64,000 nt of DNA from Alteromonas sp. a30 (GCF_026788005.1 NZ_JABEPE010000006.1:62001-126000); one strand, 5' to 3'; positions 9,650 through 21,065 are shown, counted from the stretch's first letter. Numbers and translations: made by a program. The notes: generated by a model from the letters alone, not told the origin.

Positions 9650-9825
9650 GTGTTTCCTCATCATTTTTGGTACTGCACGCTTTTAAGTGGTTGACGAGTG
9701 CAGACGCTGTGCTTCAAGTAGCTAAATAGAAATCTGCAAAAGTGGTGCCTGTGCAGCTTTACCAAGTGAAAACGAAGAAAAAAACGAATTAACACACTGA
9801 TTTAAAACAACAAATCCAATACCCC

Positions 9826-9872
9826 TTGTTCATTTCTTTATGACTCTTATAATTTGCCTGTGAGGGATCACA
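9826..9872 (+). promoter_or_regulatory. rpe promoter candidate with palindrome at the start site
   Basis: TTGTTC (9826-9831) and a perfect TATAAT (9848-9853) are 16 bases apart. Immediately downstream, TGTGA-GGGA-TCACA (9859-9872) is a perfect 5-base-arm inverted repeat covering the predicted transcription start. Its 4-base spacer differs from the 6-base spacer of CRP sites, so it is more likely a repressor operator. The rest of the 328-base gap (9650-9977) also carries the promoter of the opposing porin gene. Confidence 0.4.
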
Positions 9873-9977
9873 CATTCAGTTGCACAAAAAAGGCTCAATT
9901 GCCCTATTTTAATGCACTATAGACAACTTCTTAGTCTGTACTCTTTTTACAATATTTGCTGATTTACGGGGATACGC

Positions 9978-10652
9978 ATGAACGAGTTTTTAATTGCACC
10001 ATCTATCTTATCGGCTGACCTAGCTCGCCTTGGTGAAGATGTTGACAAGGTGCTAGAGGCAGGCGCAGATGTCATCCACTTTGATGTGATGGATAATCAT
10101 TATGTCCCCAACTTAACGTTTGGCCCGGGGGTATGTAAGGCGCTCCGAAACTATGGTGTAACGGCAGATATTGACGTGCATTTAATGGTGTCGCCCGTTG
10201 ATGAGCTCATTCACTCTTTTGCCAACGCAGGTGCCAACTATATTAGTTTTCATCCAGAAGCAACTCAGCATGTGGATAGAAGCATCCAATTGATTCTTGA
10301 TTCGGGTTGCAAAGCCGGGCTAGCAATTAACCCCGCCACACCTCTCCATATTCTCGACTATGTATTGGATAAACTCGATTTTGTTTTATTAATGTCAGTC
10401 AACCCCGGCTTCGGTGGACAAAAGTTCATCGAAAATACGCTAGATAAAGCGCATCAGCTGAAGCAACGCATCTTAAAAACTGGTAAAAATATCAGGATTG
10501 AAATTGACGGAGGCGTAAAAGTCGATAACATTCGCGCTATTGCCGAATCCGGTGTCGACATGTTTGTTGCAGGCTCAGCCATCTTCAACCAACCGGATTA
10601 CCATAAGGTCATCACAGCAATGAGAAACGAGCTTTCTAAGGCTCAACTGTAA
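9978..10652 (+). CDS. rpe: Ribulose-phosphate 3-epimerase
   Basis: 224 residues, full length. The TIM-barrel signature is complete: [15 protein letters not shown] at the N-terminus, metal ligands in [14 protein letters not shown] and [18 protein letters not shown] near residue 140 and IEIDGGVK near residue 175. It interconverts ribulose-5-phosphate and xylulose-5-phosphate. It is followed by trpS after 30 bases; the gph gene often found between them in gammaproteobacteria is absent here. Confidence 0.96.
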   Translation: MNEFLIAPSILSADLARLGEDVDKVLEAGADVIHFDVMDNHYVPNLTFGPGVCKALRNYGVTADIDVHLMVSPVDELIHSFANAGANYISFHPEATQHVDRSIQLILDSGCKAGLAINPATPLHILDYVLDKLDFVLLMSVNPGFGGQKFIENTLDKAHQLKQRILKTGKNIRIEIDGGVKVDNIRAIAESGVDMFVAGSAIFNQPDYHKVITAMRNELSKAQL

Positions 10653-10682
10653 AAGAAATCACAATAAGATACGAATTCAATC

Positions 10683-11690
10683 ATGACTAAACCTATTGTA
10701 TTAAGTGGCTGCCAGCCATCAGGACAACTTACTATCGGCAACTACATGGGAGCCCTAAGACAGTGGGTAAACATGCAAGAAGATCACGACTGCTTATATA
10801 TGCTAGTGGACCTGCATGCGATAACCGTTAGACAAGACCCTCAAAAACTCTACAACGCCTGTTTAGATGGCCTCGCACTTTACGTTGCTTGTGGTATCGA
10901 CCCAGAAAAGAGCACCTTATTTGTGCAATCTCATGTGCCGGAACATGCTCAACTTGCTTGGATCATGAATTGCTACACCCAAATGGGTGAGCTAAACCGT
11001 ATGACCCAATTTAAAGATAAATCTGCCAAAAATCAGAACAATATCAATGTGGGTTTATATAGTTATCCAGCATTGCAGGCAGCAGACATTCTTCTTTATC
11101 AAGCTGATAAGGTGCCTGTAGGAGAGGATCAAAAACAGCATCTAGAACTAACCCGAGACGTCGCAACTCGCATGAACAATTTATACGGGGATTTATTCAA
11201 ACTACCTGACCCGTATATTCCAGAATCTGGCGCTCGGGTAATGAGCTTACAAGATCCAATGAAAAAGATGTCGAAGTCTGACGACAACCCGAACAATTTT
11301 GTTGGCTTACTTGAAGACCCTAAGAAAGTGGCAAAGAAAATTAAACGCGCAGTAACAGATTCCGATGAGCAAGCTCGTATTTATTACGATGTTGAAGAAA
11401 AGCCCGGCGTGTCGAACTTATTATCTATTTTGTCCTGTTGCACCAATCGAAGCATTGAAGAGTTAGTCCCGGAGTACGAAGGCAAAATGTACGGCCATCT
11501 AAAAACTGATGTAGCAGATGCGGTTGTTTCCCTGCTTGAACCACTTCAAGAAAAGTTTCATGAATTACGAAATGATAAAGCAACGCTTGAATCTATCATG
11601 AAACAAGGTGCGGAACGAGCATCAGAAAAAGCCGCCAAGACGCTTGCCAGTGTTTATAAGGCGGTTGGTTTTATTCCTCGCCCAGAATAA
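10683..11690 (+). CDS. trpS: Tryptophanyl-tRNA synthetase
   Basis: 335 residues, typical class I TrpRS. The HIGH-equivalent [13 protein letters not shown] is near residue 11 and the KMSKS loop ([10 protein letters not shown]) near residue 196; [13 protein letters not shown] forms the tRNA/ATP contact region. It charges tRNA-Trp and is cotranscribed with rpe. Confidence 0.96.
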   Translation: MTKPIVLSGCQPSGQLTIGNYMGALRQWVNMQEDHDCLYMLVDLHAITVRQDPQKLYNACLDGLALYVACGIDPEKSTLFVQSHVPEHAQLAWIMNCYTQMGELNRMTQFKDKSAKNQNNINVGLYSYPALQAADILLYQADKVPVGEDQKQHLELTRDVATRMNNLYGDLFKLPDPYIPESGARVMSLQDPMKKMSKSDDNPNNFVGLLEDPKKVAKKIKRAVTDSDEQARIYYDVEEKPGVSNLLSILSCCTNRSIEELVPEYEGKMYGHLKTDVADAVVSLLEPLQEKFHELRNDKATLESIMKQGAERASEKAAKTLASVYKAVGFIPRPE

Positions 11691-11701
11691 TGCATGATTT
11701 A

Positions 11702-11741
11702 GTGTGGGCAATGCTGAGCCCACACCCCCTCCTACTTTTTT
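11702..11741 (+). terminator. Hairpin plus T run between trpS and pabA
   Basis: GTGTGGGC (11702-11709) pairs perfectly with GCCCACAC (11718-11725) over an 8-base loop. A run of six T (11736-11741) follows about 10 bases later and ends just before the GTG start of pabA. It could terminate rpe-trpS or work as an attenuator-like element in front of pabA. Confidence 0.5.
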
Positions 11742-11744
11742 GTT

Positions 11745-12332
11745 GTGAGTTTGAATTTGATACTCCTCATCGATAATTATGACTCCTTTACTTTTAACCT
11801 TGCTCGTTACTTAGTTGAAATAGGTCAGGAAGTACGTGTTGTAAAAAATGACGCCATTGATCTTGATGAGATAGAAACTATTGCACCTTCTGCCATGGTC
11901 TTTTCCCCCGGCCCCTGCACGCCCAACGAATCAGGTATTACGCTTGAGGCAATCAATAGATTTCATCCTCAAATCCCAATGCTTGGCGTGTGTTTAGGGC
12001 ATCAAGCCATTGCACAAAGTTTTGGTGGAAAAGTGGTTCGAGCGAAGTCAGCAATGCATGGGAAAGTATCAAGCATTAGGCACAACGCCCGCGGCCTATT
12101 TGCTAACTTACCAACACGCTACAAAGTCACGCGTTATCATTCATTAGTCGTAGATCAACACCATTTGCCAGCACACTTTGAAATCACCGCATGGACAGAA
12201 GATGACAACGGAGCATTAGATGAAATCATGGCTATTCAACATAAATTCCTGCCTATATATGGCGTTCAATTTCACCCAGAGTCACTGTTAACTGAACATG
12301 GTCACAAATTACTACAAAATTTTATTTCGTAG
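11745..12332 (+). CDS. pabA: Para-aminobenzoate / anthranilate synthase glutamine amidotransferase
   Basis: 195 residues. Class I amidotransferase with LLIDNYDSFTFNLARY, the oxyanion stretch SPGPCTP, the catalytic Cys in GVCLGHQAIAQSFGG (Cys83), and the His-Glu pair in GVQFHPES. RAKSAMHGK and VTRYHSLVV are typical of PabA/TrpG. It supplies ammonia for p-aminobenzoate, and possibly anthranilate, synthesis. No pabB or trpE is adjacent; the same pabA-to-ast arrangement occurs in Shewanella. The start is GTG (11745); no ATG is available before the LLIDNYDSF motif. Confidence 0.9.
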   Translation: MSLNLILLIDNYDSFTFNLARYLVEIGQEVRVVKNDAIDLDEIETIAPSAMVFSPGPCTPNESGITLEAINRFHPQIPMLGVCLGHQAIAQSFGGKVVRAKSAMHGKVSSIRHNARGLFANLPTRYKVTRYHSLVVDQHHLPAHFEITAWTEDDNGALDEIMAIQHKFLPIYGVQFHPESLLTEHGHKLLQNFIS

Positions 12333-12566
12333 ACGATAACTAACAGATAATGAGTCAATGGCAATAGTCATCACAAACGGTAAATATTTTACTTCACCTT
12401 GATGGGGAATATAGGTAAATTATAAAATTACCCTCTAAATCGTTAAAAACTGCTTCCATTTACAGTTAAATGTATGACAATCATCAAGCCTCATGGTTTC
12501 TACACTTATTAGTCCATTTTTAAGGTAAACCATAGTTAATCAGCCTGGCTAAAAAACGAGAACAAA

Positions 12567-13733
12567 ATGAGCACGACACCCAACATCATCGAAACAATTA
12601 ATAACCGCTTTTACAACCTTCTTATTGGTCTATCCAATGCTCAAGAGGTTGCGGGTGTTGATGTTGAAGGTAAAGTCAAAGCGGAACACTCTGAACAATT
12701 CGACTCACGTCGAGCCTTACTGAGAGTCGAAAAACTAGCCAAGCGAGATATGGAACTGAATAAACGCTCTGAACAAAACTTCATTGATGGTATCAGTGCC
12801 CAGTTGAATGATGTCGTTACAGAGCGATTACTCAATAAATTAGAAGATTTAGACGATGTCCACTACAAAGTGCTCGGGTTAAACGACAACTTACCCGAGA
12901 TTTTAGATGCATTATCCGTAAGAGCCGTATCAATAGCTAAGTTAGAACCGCTAATTGCAGAAACAGGTTGGCTAGCCACGGATTTGCTAAAGCTCGTTAA
13001 CACGCCGAAATTTCGCAAAACCGATCGCTTGGGTAAGGTCGTTGTAGTAGAAAACCTAAAAATGGCACTTAGTTTCATCGGCATTGAGAATTTAAAAATG
13101 CTCATCCCCGCAAAAATTTTTAAGCGTGCGATTCCACAGATAACCGACCCATTCCCTGCATTTAAGAACCGTATTTGGGAACATGCATTGGCCTCTGCTA
13201 TTTCCTGCCAACACATGGCAAAATTAAACAAAGCGGAGTCGAGTCATGCATTTACACTTGGCATGTTCCATGAGCTAGGCAAACTTGCTATTGCAAAACT
13301 GTACTTTAGAACCTTCGATGAAACACATAGAGAAGCACTCATTGAGGCGCACGATAATCTCAAGCGAGAGGAGCATACAGCCCTACAAAAGATCGCTCCT
13401 TCATCCGATTATTTACTGGCATTAATTTGGGAGCATTCTCAGCCGCTTAGTGCCAAAATTATTGAAAAAATGAGTATGAAGCGCGTGTTTATTGCAAATG
13501 CAATGCAGGAGTTTGCAAATAAAGTGCCCTATAAAACCATGACACCATTGGCTCAAGTGTTACTACAAGGCAATGGCTACAGCAAATTTAATGCGTTAAA
13601 GAGCGTTAAGTTAATCACTACTGATGAAGCAAAATTGTTCTTGAAAAGTTTACATATCACCCCAACCAAACTCCAAGCGATGAAGAGTATCGATACTTCC
13701 AGACTTAATATCTCCACTGAAGATGAAGAATAA
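12567..13733 (+). CDS. HDOD-domain protein
   Basis: 388 residues. The N-terminal ~100 residues are charged and helical; residues about 115-320 form an HDOD domain, a degenerate HD hydrolase fold (LAKLEPLIAETGWLATDLLKLVNTPKFR, MALSFIGIENLKMLI, FTLGMFHELGKLAIAKLYF). HELGK partly preserves the HD-like metal site. HDOD proteins act in signalling and are usually not hydrolases. It lies alone between pabA and astC in the same direction. The partner signal is unknown. Confidence 0.82.
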   Translation: MSTTPNIIETINNRFYNLLIGLSNAQEVAGVDVEGKVKAEHSEQFDSRRALLRVEKLAKRDMELNKRSEQNFIDGISAQLNDVVTERLLNKLEDLDDVHYKVLGLNDNLPEILDALSVRAVSIAKLEPLIAETGWLATDLLKLVNTPKFRKTDRLGKVVVVENLKMALSFIGIENLKMLIPAKIFKRAIPQITDPFPAFKNRIWEHALASAISCQHMAKLNKAESSHAFTLGMFHELGKLAIAKLYFRTFDETHREALIEAHDNLKREEHTALQKIAPSSDYLLALIWEHSQPLSAKIIEKMSMKRVFIANAMQEFANKVPYKTMTPLAQVLLQGNGYSKFNALKSVKLITTDEAKLFLKSLHITPTKLQAMKSIDTSRLNISTEDEE

Positions 13734-13950
13734 CAAACACTGCTTATATTCCTTTTTGTTCTTAAAATAATCATTCACCTTCACCGCTTCCACACTCGCT
13801 TATTACTTTGGCTTTGAGCCCTCTTCCTTGAATTCAGCCATAGCCAATGCGGATACTTATGCAGCTTTTTTGCAACTTTACTGAAAGCCGCGTAAATAAA
13901 GGCGCCTACCATCATTGTACAGAAGACAAGGCCGCCATTTTCTGGAATAA

Positions 13951-15213
<1,263 letters not shown>

Positions 15214-15241
15214 ACTTTACAGTCTGATAGGACCGCTTGAT

Positions 15242-16273
15242 ATGATGATTATTCGCCCAATACAACAAACCGACTTCGACGCATTAAAGTGCGTCGCCGT
15301 TGAATCAGGGGTTGGTTTTACCTCTTTACCTGACAATGACGAGTTGTTACTTGGCAAAATCAAACGCTCAGTGGAGTCTTTTGCAAAAGAAGATGTACAA
15401 AAGCCCGGTACTGAACTGTATTTGTTTGTCATGGAAGACACTGACACGAAAGAAGTCGTTGGCACTAGTGGCATTGAAGCAGCAGTGGGATTAGACGACG
15501 CGTTTTACTCCTACCATCACGGAAAAGTCGTTCATTCGTCCAGAGAGCTCAATGTTCACAACACAGTAGAAACTCTCACCTTGTGTAACGATTACACGGG
15601 TGTTTCAGAAATCTGCACCTTATTTCTCAGAGAGCAAGCCAGAGGCGGTTACAATGGCAGAGTATTGTCGCGTTTCCGCTTTCTATTTATTGCTGAACAC
15701 AACCACTTGTTTTCCGAGAAAATATTTGCCGAAATGAGAGGTGTTAGCGATGAAAATGGCTCATCACCCTTTTGGGAATGGTTGGAGGAGCACTTTTTCT
15801 CTTTAGATTTCCCAACCGCCGACTATTTAACCGGTGTTGGTCAAAAAGAGTTTATCGCCGAACTGATGCCCAAGTACCCCATTTATGTAAAACTTCTCAG
15901 CAAAGCTGCACAAGCGGTCATCGGTGAAGTTCACGAGAAAACCCGTCCAGCATTAAAATTATTGCAAGCGGAAGGCTTCACCAAATCGGCCTATGTCGAC
16001 ATTTTCGATGCAGGGCCAAGTGTTGAAGCAAAGATTGAAAACATTCGAACAGTAAGAAATAGCCGAAGAATGCCAGTCGTTATTTCTCAATCTAACGAAT
16101 CTGAAAATATCTCGTACTTTGCTATCAATACAAAACTTAGTGATTTCCGTGGAATTATGCTCCATGTAGAAATTGATGAAGAAAACCAAACGGTGGGGAT
16201 TTCGCAAGCCGCAGCTGATGCATTGTCAGTCTCAGAAGGCGATTTTATTCGCTTTGCCCCCATCATCTGTTGA
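15242..16273 (+). CDS. astA: Arginine N-succinyltransferase
   Basis: 343 residues, family length. A GNAT-like AstA: MIIRPIQQTDFDALK at the start, the conserved SRELNVHNTVETLTLCNDYTG block split around residue 115, and EVCTLFL-like SEICTLFLRE and FRGIMLHVEI near the end. It transfers succinyl from succinyl-CoA to arginine, the committing step of the AST pathway. It begins 28 bases after astC and stops 9 bases before astD, so the three are cotranscribed. Confidence 0.94.
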   Translation: MMIIRPIQQTDFDALKCVAVESGVGFTSLPDNDELLLGKIKRSVESFAKEDVQKPGTELYLFVMEDTDTKEVVGTSGIEAAVGLDDAFYSYHHGKVVHSSRELNVHNTVETLTLCNDYTGVSEICTLFLREQARGGYNGRVLSRFRFLFIAEHNHLFSEKIFAEMRGVSDENGSSPFWEWLEEHFFSLDFPTADYLTGVGQKEFIAELMPKYPIYVKLLSKAAQAVIGEVHEKTRPALKLLQAEGFTKSAYVDIFDAGPSVEAKIENIRTVRNSRRMPVVISQSNESENISYFAINTKLSDFRGIMLHVEIDEENQTVGISQAAADALSVSEGDFIRFAPIIC

Positions 16274-16282
16274 GGTTAATCC

Positions 16283-17752
16283 ATGACACACGCTCACTTT
16301 ATCGCAGGTAAGTGGTTAGAAGGTTCAGGCCATACCATTAACTCTGTTGATCCAGCTAAAAATGTAGAAATTTGGTCCGCCAACGCAGCAAGCGAGGCAC
16401 AAGTCGATCAAGCAGTCGAAGCCGCTAGGAATGCATTTGAAGCTTGGTCAGATTTAGGCGTGGAAGCTCGCGTCGCTATTATTCAGAAGTTTGTCGACTT
16501 ATTGGGTGAAAACAAAGCATTAATGACCAAGGTCATTGCCCAAGAAACCGGCAAACCTGAATGGGAATCTGCAACAGAAATTGGCGCAATGATAGGGAAG
16601 CTCGCTATTTCCGTTCGAGCGTATAACGAACGCACTGGCACCGTTGAAAACCCAATGCCAGCAGGTAAAGCCGTACTGATGCACAAACCTCACGGCGTAG
16701 TTGCTGTATTTGGTCCTTACAACTTCCCGGGTCATCTTCCCAATGGACACATTATTCCGGCACTCATTGCGGGCAATACCATTGTCTTCAAGCCAAGCGA
16801 TTTGACGCCTAAAGTGGCCGAAGAAACGGTGAAATTATGGGAAAAAGCGGGTATTCCAGAAGGCGTATTGAACCTCGTTCAAGGTCACGTGGAAACAGGG
16901 AAATCCCTAGCAAGCCACCCGGGTATTGACGGGCTATTCTTCACAGGTAGCTCTCGAACAGGCAAATTGCTACATGAACAATTTGCAGGTCATCCAGGTA
17001 AAATACTGGCATTAGAGATGGGTGGAAACAATCCACTTATCGTAAAAGATGTCGCCAACATCGAAGCCGCTGTTCACGACATCGTTCAATCCGCTTTCGT
17101 TACAACAGGGCAGCGTTGCACATGTGCTCGTCGCTTGTTTATTGAAAACTCAGAACAGGGCGATGCCATTTTGGGCCGCTTAGTTGAAGTGACTAAAAAC
17201 TTAAGTGTTGGCCCTTATGACGCCGAAGAACAGCCATTTATGGGCGCAATGATCTCCTCAAATGCCGCACAAATGATGGTTAAAGCCCAACAAGGTTTAC
17301 TTGATCTTGGTGCAGAAGCGCTTGTGGAATTAAAGCATTTGGATGCAAACACAGGGTTTGTTACAGCAGGTATTGTTGATGTAACCGACATTCTGGAGAA
17401 AATGCCTGATGAAGAGCATTTCGGCCCATTACTGAAGGTCATTCGTTTTGATTCTATGGACGAAGCTATTAAGGAAGCAAACAATACATCGTTCGGTTTG
17501 TCCGCTGGTTTAATCAGCGATGATAAAGCGCTATTCGATTTACTCGTTAAGCGTTCTAGAGCTGGTATTGTTAACTGGAACCGTCCAACAACTGGCGCTA
17601 GCAGCGCAGCGCCCTTTGGAGGCATCGGCGACAGTGGCAACCACAGAGCAAGTGCTTATTATGCAGCAGACTATTGTTCATATCCGGTAGCAACGATCCA
17701 ACTAGATGAGGTCGTTCTTCCTGAAACATTAAGCCCCGGCTTAAAAATGTAG
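16283..17752 (+). CDS. astD: Succinylglutamate-semialdehyde dehydrogenase
   Basis: 489 residues. Aldehyde dehydrogenase fold with [19 protein letters not shown] near 145, [21 protein letters not shown], the catalytic Glu in [11 protein letters not shown] and the catalytic Cys in [11 protein letters not shown] (about residue 280). It oxidises N-succinylglutamate semialdehyde, the fourth AST step. astB and astE, needed for the complete AST pathway, are not in this cluster. Confidence 0.94.
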   Translation: MTHAHFIAGKWLEGSGHTINSVDPAKNVEIWSANAASEAQVDQAVEAARNAFEAWSDLGVEARVAIIQKFVDLLGENKALMTKVIAQETGKPEWESATEIGAMIGKLAISVRAYNERTGTVENPMPAGKAVLMHKPHGVVAVFGPYNFPGHLPNGHIIPALIAGNTIVFKPSDLTPKVAEETVKLWEKAGIPEGVLNLVQGHVETGKSLASHPGIDGLFFTGSSRTGKLLHEQFAGHPGKILALEMGGNNPLIVKDVANIEAAVHDIVQSAFVTTGQRCTCARRLFIENSEQGDAILGRLVEVTKNLSVGPYDAEEQPFMGAMISSNAAQMMVKAQQGLLDLGAEALVELKHLDANTGFVTAGIVDVTDILEKMPDEEHFGPLLKVIRFDSMDEAIKEANNTSFGLSAGLISDDKALFDLLVKRSRAGIVNWNRPTTGASSAAPFGGIGDSGNHRASAYYAADYCSYPVATIQLDEVVLPETLSPGLKM

Positions 17753-17770
17753 CTCGCATTACTCACAAAA

Positions 17771-17797
17771 ACGGCTCCGCTTTGGAGCCGTTTTTTT
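17771..17797. terminator. Bidirectional rho-independent terminator after astD
   Basis: ACGGCTCC (17771-17778) pairs with GGAGCCGT (17784-17791) around GCTTT, followed by seven T and preceded by five A. The symmetry lets it end both the astCAD transcript and the converging kinase transcript. Confidence 0.88.
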
Positions 17798-17839
17798 GTT
17801 TAAGCAAAAAGTCATATAGTCAAATTCATTGGCTGAAAA

Positions 17840-18676
17840 CTACCCAACGATTCGAGTACCACTTCTGCCTTTATCATCCGCAATATTGATAAAAGAATTA
17901 GGCTCTTTTCCAGACACCACTGCAATAGCTTCAACTGAATCATCGAGCAAATTCATCGCTTCTTCTACTCTGGGCACCATATCCCCCGCAACACGCCCAC
18001 TATCAATGAGGTTAAGGAACTGATGCCGGGTCAACTCCTGAATACGTGATGATGGGTCAGCATGATTCCGATAGATAGCCCCTTCTGTCGTTGTTAGTAC
18101 AAGTAAATCAGCTTGAATTGACTTAGCAATAGCCACAACGGAAGTATCAGCATTGATATTGTATACCTCACCCTGTTCACCAATGCCGAGTGAAGCTATA
18201 ACAGGGACAACATTAGAATAAATGAGATTTAGAATTAACTTACTATTGACCTTAGTGACATCACCAACCAGCCCTAAATCTATTGCTTTTGAGCCACAAC
18301 CTTCAACGACTCTAGGGGGACGCTTTTTGGCTTCAATAAGTTTACCTGACGCGCCATGACAACCGAAAGCGTTAATGCCGGCCCCCTGTAGAGCAGACAC
18401 CAATTCAACATTCACCTCTCCAGCTAATGCCATTTTAACCGCTTTTAGGTCAGCTTCGTTGGTGATCCTACGCTTACCAATAAAGCGGGTTTCCAACCCC
18501 ATTTGCTCCTGACAAGCCGTGATTTGTTCCTGACCTCCATGCAAAATGACAACATCCCAATCGTTATCTATCAATTCCTTAATATTTTCAACCAAACCTT
18601 TCAGCTCAGACTTATCCAATAAAGCGTCACCACTAACCTTTATAACCGCGATGGGTTTTCTACCTAAATCAGTCAT
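17840..18676 (-). CDS. Acetylglutamate-kinase-like amino acid kinase (divergent ArgB)
   Basis: 278 residues. The amino acid kinase fold is clear: AVIKVSGDALLD at the N-terminus, VVILHGGQEQ, ITNEADLKAVKMALAGEVNVELV, IDLGLVGDVTKVN, YNINADTSVVAIAKSI, and AGDMVPRVEEAMNLL. These match ArgB, which phosphorylates N-acetylglutamate. Departures are HGGQEQ where ArgB has HGGGP, and an inserted RPPRVVEGCGSK segment before the DLGLVGDV motif. It stands alone, convergent with the ast operon and away from any argC/argF. It could be an extra ArgB, a LysZ-like kinase or a paralogue with another substrate. Confidence 0.75.
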   Translation of the reverse strand: MTDLGRKPIAVIKVSGDALLDKSELKGLVENIKELIDNDWDVVILHGGQEQITACQEQMGLETRFIGKRRITNEADLKAVKMALAGEVNVELVSALQGAGINAFGCHGASGKLIEAKKRPPRVVEGCGSKAIDLGLVGDVTKVNSKLILNLIYSNVVPVIASLGIGEQGEVYNINADTSVVAIAKSIQADLLVLTTTEGAIYRNHADPSSRIQELTRHQFLNLIDSGRVAGDMVPRVEEAMNLLDDSVEAIAVVSGKEPNSFINIADDKGRSGTRIVG

Positions 18677-19814
18677 AACATTGCCTATTTCAGTTATTTT
18701 TAAGTGAATTTACTAGAAAATCAAAACGCGATGCTTTCACTTAACACATTTAAGAAAGAATAAACCTAAAAATGAAATTTTCACATTTCACTTTCAAATT
18801 TATAAAAAATTCATTTAATAGAAAAACATTCGAAATGAATGTGAACATTAAAAAATAATACTTGGCATACAAGTAAATTTTGAACCCAGATTTAACATTG
18901 GCTATAGAAAACGAATAGTTCTGGGAATTTGATTTAGATTGCTCAGTCAATGAGCAGCAATTAACAACTTGTTTAATTCGGTTTTTTTAAGATGGTGTAG
19001 GATAACAAACGGTAAATATGTTTCAATACGGAGGAATTACTGAAAACCCCGTTTTTGAATTAAGTCACTAATACTACAACGTATTTTACGGTAAATTTTT
19101 TATTTGGTTTAAATACCACCCATTTTACGAATAATTATTTATCCACGACAACTGACAATTTATTCACTTTGCTAACACTCTCCCATTGAATGATCGTAAC
19201 CGCACGCAGATATAGTTGCATGCCAGCGCATGACAAAAGACATGGTGAGGACAAATTTCAGACATTTATACCGGCAACATCTAAGAAGTTACTCACATTT
19301 TAGCTAGCATGCTTAGTCATATATTACATAATAGACTCATTGATAAAAGTGGAAGCATATTGCAAATGAATACTCATCAACACCTAAAACGGGTGTTCAT
19401 TTAGTCACATACTTTTATTTTTATGAAAGACAAAGACACAATAAGGAAAGTAAGAAATGCGAATCCAATCTCTACAAAAGCTCATCTTTGCAGCCTCTCA
19501 AAGCTCAAAGCTTTGATTACAACTGTAGTGGCGTTAGGTTGATTATTTTCATCTTAGGCAGCAAATAATGAAAGGATTTTTGTAACCAAATAGAGAAATA
19601 CTTCTCAACACTCAATACCGTTATAAGCAAGTACGCACAGATAATATATTTGCATTTTGTTTAATTTAAAAAATAAAAATGCTCAAGGTTCTGAGAATAC
19701 TGTCGATTTGATATAAAGTTTTGGATGAATACATTCACAATTAAATTATGTGAATATTCTCACTTCTTTTTCGGTTCAAATTAATTACAGACATTTTCTA
19801 CCAATAGGGTTAAT
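18677..19814. other. 1.1 kb AT-rich gene-poor region
   Basis: No open frame with convincing coding character on either strand. The sequence is markedly more A/T rich than its surroundings, with many homopolymer A/T tracts, and carries small inverted repeats: GCTCA/TGAGC around 18941-18955 and AACACC/GGTGTT at 19379-19397. A short possible leader peptide lies at 19457-19516. It probably contains the promoters of the kinase gene (leftward) and of the regulator at 19815. Confidence 0.45.
19457..19516 (+). CDS. Possible 19-residue peptide
   Basis: ATG at 19457 with AAGGAAAG seven bases upstream opens a 19-codon frame (MRIQSLQKLIFAASQSSKL) ending in TGA. The start context and first codons (ATGCGAATCCAATC) resemble those of the 105-residue gene at 21066 (ATGCATATCCAATC), so it may be the decayed start of a second copy rather than a functional peptide. 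Confidence 0.2.
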   Translation: MRIQSLQKLIFAASQSSKL

Positions 19815-20297
19815 ATGGAACTCATGGTGCAAAATAATTCAAAAGTTAAATTTGCAGAGCGACTACATCATGCTCTCGACTCGTTAGGTTGGAAAAGTCG
19901 AGGACGTCCGAAACAATTGCAAAACCACTACGGTAATATCGGCGTTCACCTTTCAGAGAAGACTTTTCACAAGTGGCTAAATGGACAATCATTTCCTGAT
20001 TGGGATAATCTGATCCACTTAGTTCGGTTAACCAAAAGGTCAATCAACTATCTTATTTATGGCCTCGACGATATAGAAGCTACAGGAACGCCAAGCCATC
20101 ACATGGCTCATAATGAACGCTTTCATTTATCCAAGGAAGATCTTAAGTCAGCTTTTATTGAAGCGGTGGAGCAAGCCGCAGTTTTCAACTTGATATCGCT
20201 TAGGGAATCAACATCACCTCAACAAATGTACCACGCGTTTGTGAGAGAGTTAGGTGTTAGACAAACGAACGAAGAAAAAGTCAAAATCCCTTCATAA
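19815..20297 (+). CDS. XRE-like helix-turn-helix protein
   Basis: 160 residues. Residues 10-85 look like a phage-type DNA-binding domain: KFAERLHHALDSLGW, then a glycine/arginine loop, then LSEKTFHKWLNGQSFPDWDNLIHLVRLTKRSINYLIYGL, which fits helices 3-5 of a Cro/CI fold. The remaining 75 residues are hydrophilic and helical without a recognised domain. AGGG lies before the ATG; a second in-frame ATG is three codons on. It stands alone in an AT-rich region. Confidence 0.6.
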   Translation: MELMVQNNSKVKFAERLHHALDSLGWKSRGRPKQLQNHYGNIGVHLSEKTFHKWLNGQSFPDWDNLIHLVRLTKRSINYLIYGLDDIEATGTPSHHMAHNERFHLSKEDLKSAFIEAVEQAAVFNLISLRESTSPQQMYHAFVRELGVRQTNEEKVKIPS

Positions 20298-21065
20298 CTG
20301 GTTTTCTATGGCTCTGACGTGATAACAAGGAAAAGAAGGTAGTGCTTCAGAGCGTCTTTACGGTCAAGACAAAGCGCATCTTTTTCAAAGAAAAAATAAT
20401 CACACCTTTATACATTCCAACCTTTACCCTTTGTTAACCCAACCGCATATTAAAAATTTTCCATTATTGAAAATTCATGTTTACGCCATGACACAAAGCT
20501 TTCAGGAAGGTTTTTACCATATGAAAAGTTCTTTCAAACAAACATTCATTCATTGAAGTCGCGATAAATGTTGACCAAGCAGCATAAATCCCTTTACAAA
20601 AATTAACCATTAGTTCTATTATTGAACCATCAGTTCCATTTGCAGAGTTAGCTCTAGCACACATTTTGTTGTGGTGGACCGCAAAAAGTAGCATATGGAT
20701 GCTAAAAATACTAACCAAGAATTAAACAATATTTAAATATCAAGATCGAAAAGATGCTTAAAATGTATGAAATTTTGTTAAACCTACAACTTTCAATACA
20801 CCTTGCGCGTATACACATTCGATCTACCAGTGGTTATGTTTAGTACCAATAGTAGGGATATACAGAGAACTGATTCGATGGCTCCCTCACCTCCGACTGT
20901 GGTCAACTTTTCCAATTTATTACGTCTTATCACTTCGGTTGTGGGTATGGCTTCATCGAGACTAGCAAGGTTAATCAATACAAATATGATTCGACGACAC
21001 CTTGTTTACTTCAGTAACGAAGCATTTTCGTTACCAAGCAATGTATAACAACGACGAGGAAAAAC
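20298..21065. other. 768-base region without a supported gene
   Basis: AT-rich. Open frames of 84 codons (minus, 20464-20718) and 81 codons (plus, 20803-21048) start with TTG, lack ribosome sites and resemble nothing known. A 7-base inverted repeat, GCTCTGA (20311-20317) with TCAGAGC (20347-20353), follows the regulator gene but has a 29-base loop. The promoter of the 21066 gene should be at the right end. Confidence 0.4.

Noticed and set aside
12373-12387. 15-base repeat ACAAACGGTAAATAT also at 19005-19019
   Set aside because: One or two such exact 15-base repeats are expected by chance in 64 kb of AT-rich DNA; the contexts are otherwise unrelated.
19379-19397. AACACC/GGTGTT hairpin as a terminator or att core
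   Set aside because: No T run, no gene ending nearby and no matching second copy.
20464-20718. 84-codon minus-strand frame starting at TTG
   Set aside because: No ribosome site and no coding-like composition; left as part of the gene-poor region.
20803-21048. 81-codon plus-strand frame before the 105-residue gene
   Set aside because: TTG start without ribosome site, high Ser/Arg content typical of random frames, no recognisable fold. It could still be real, but I cannot support it.
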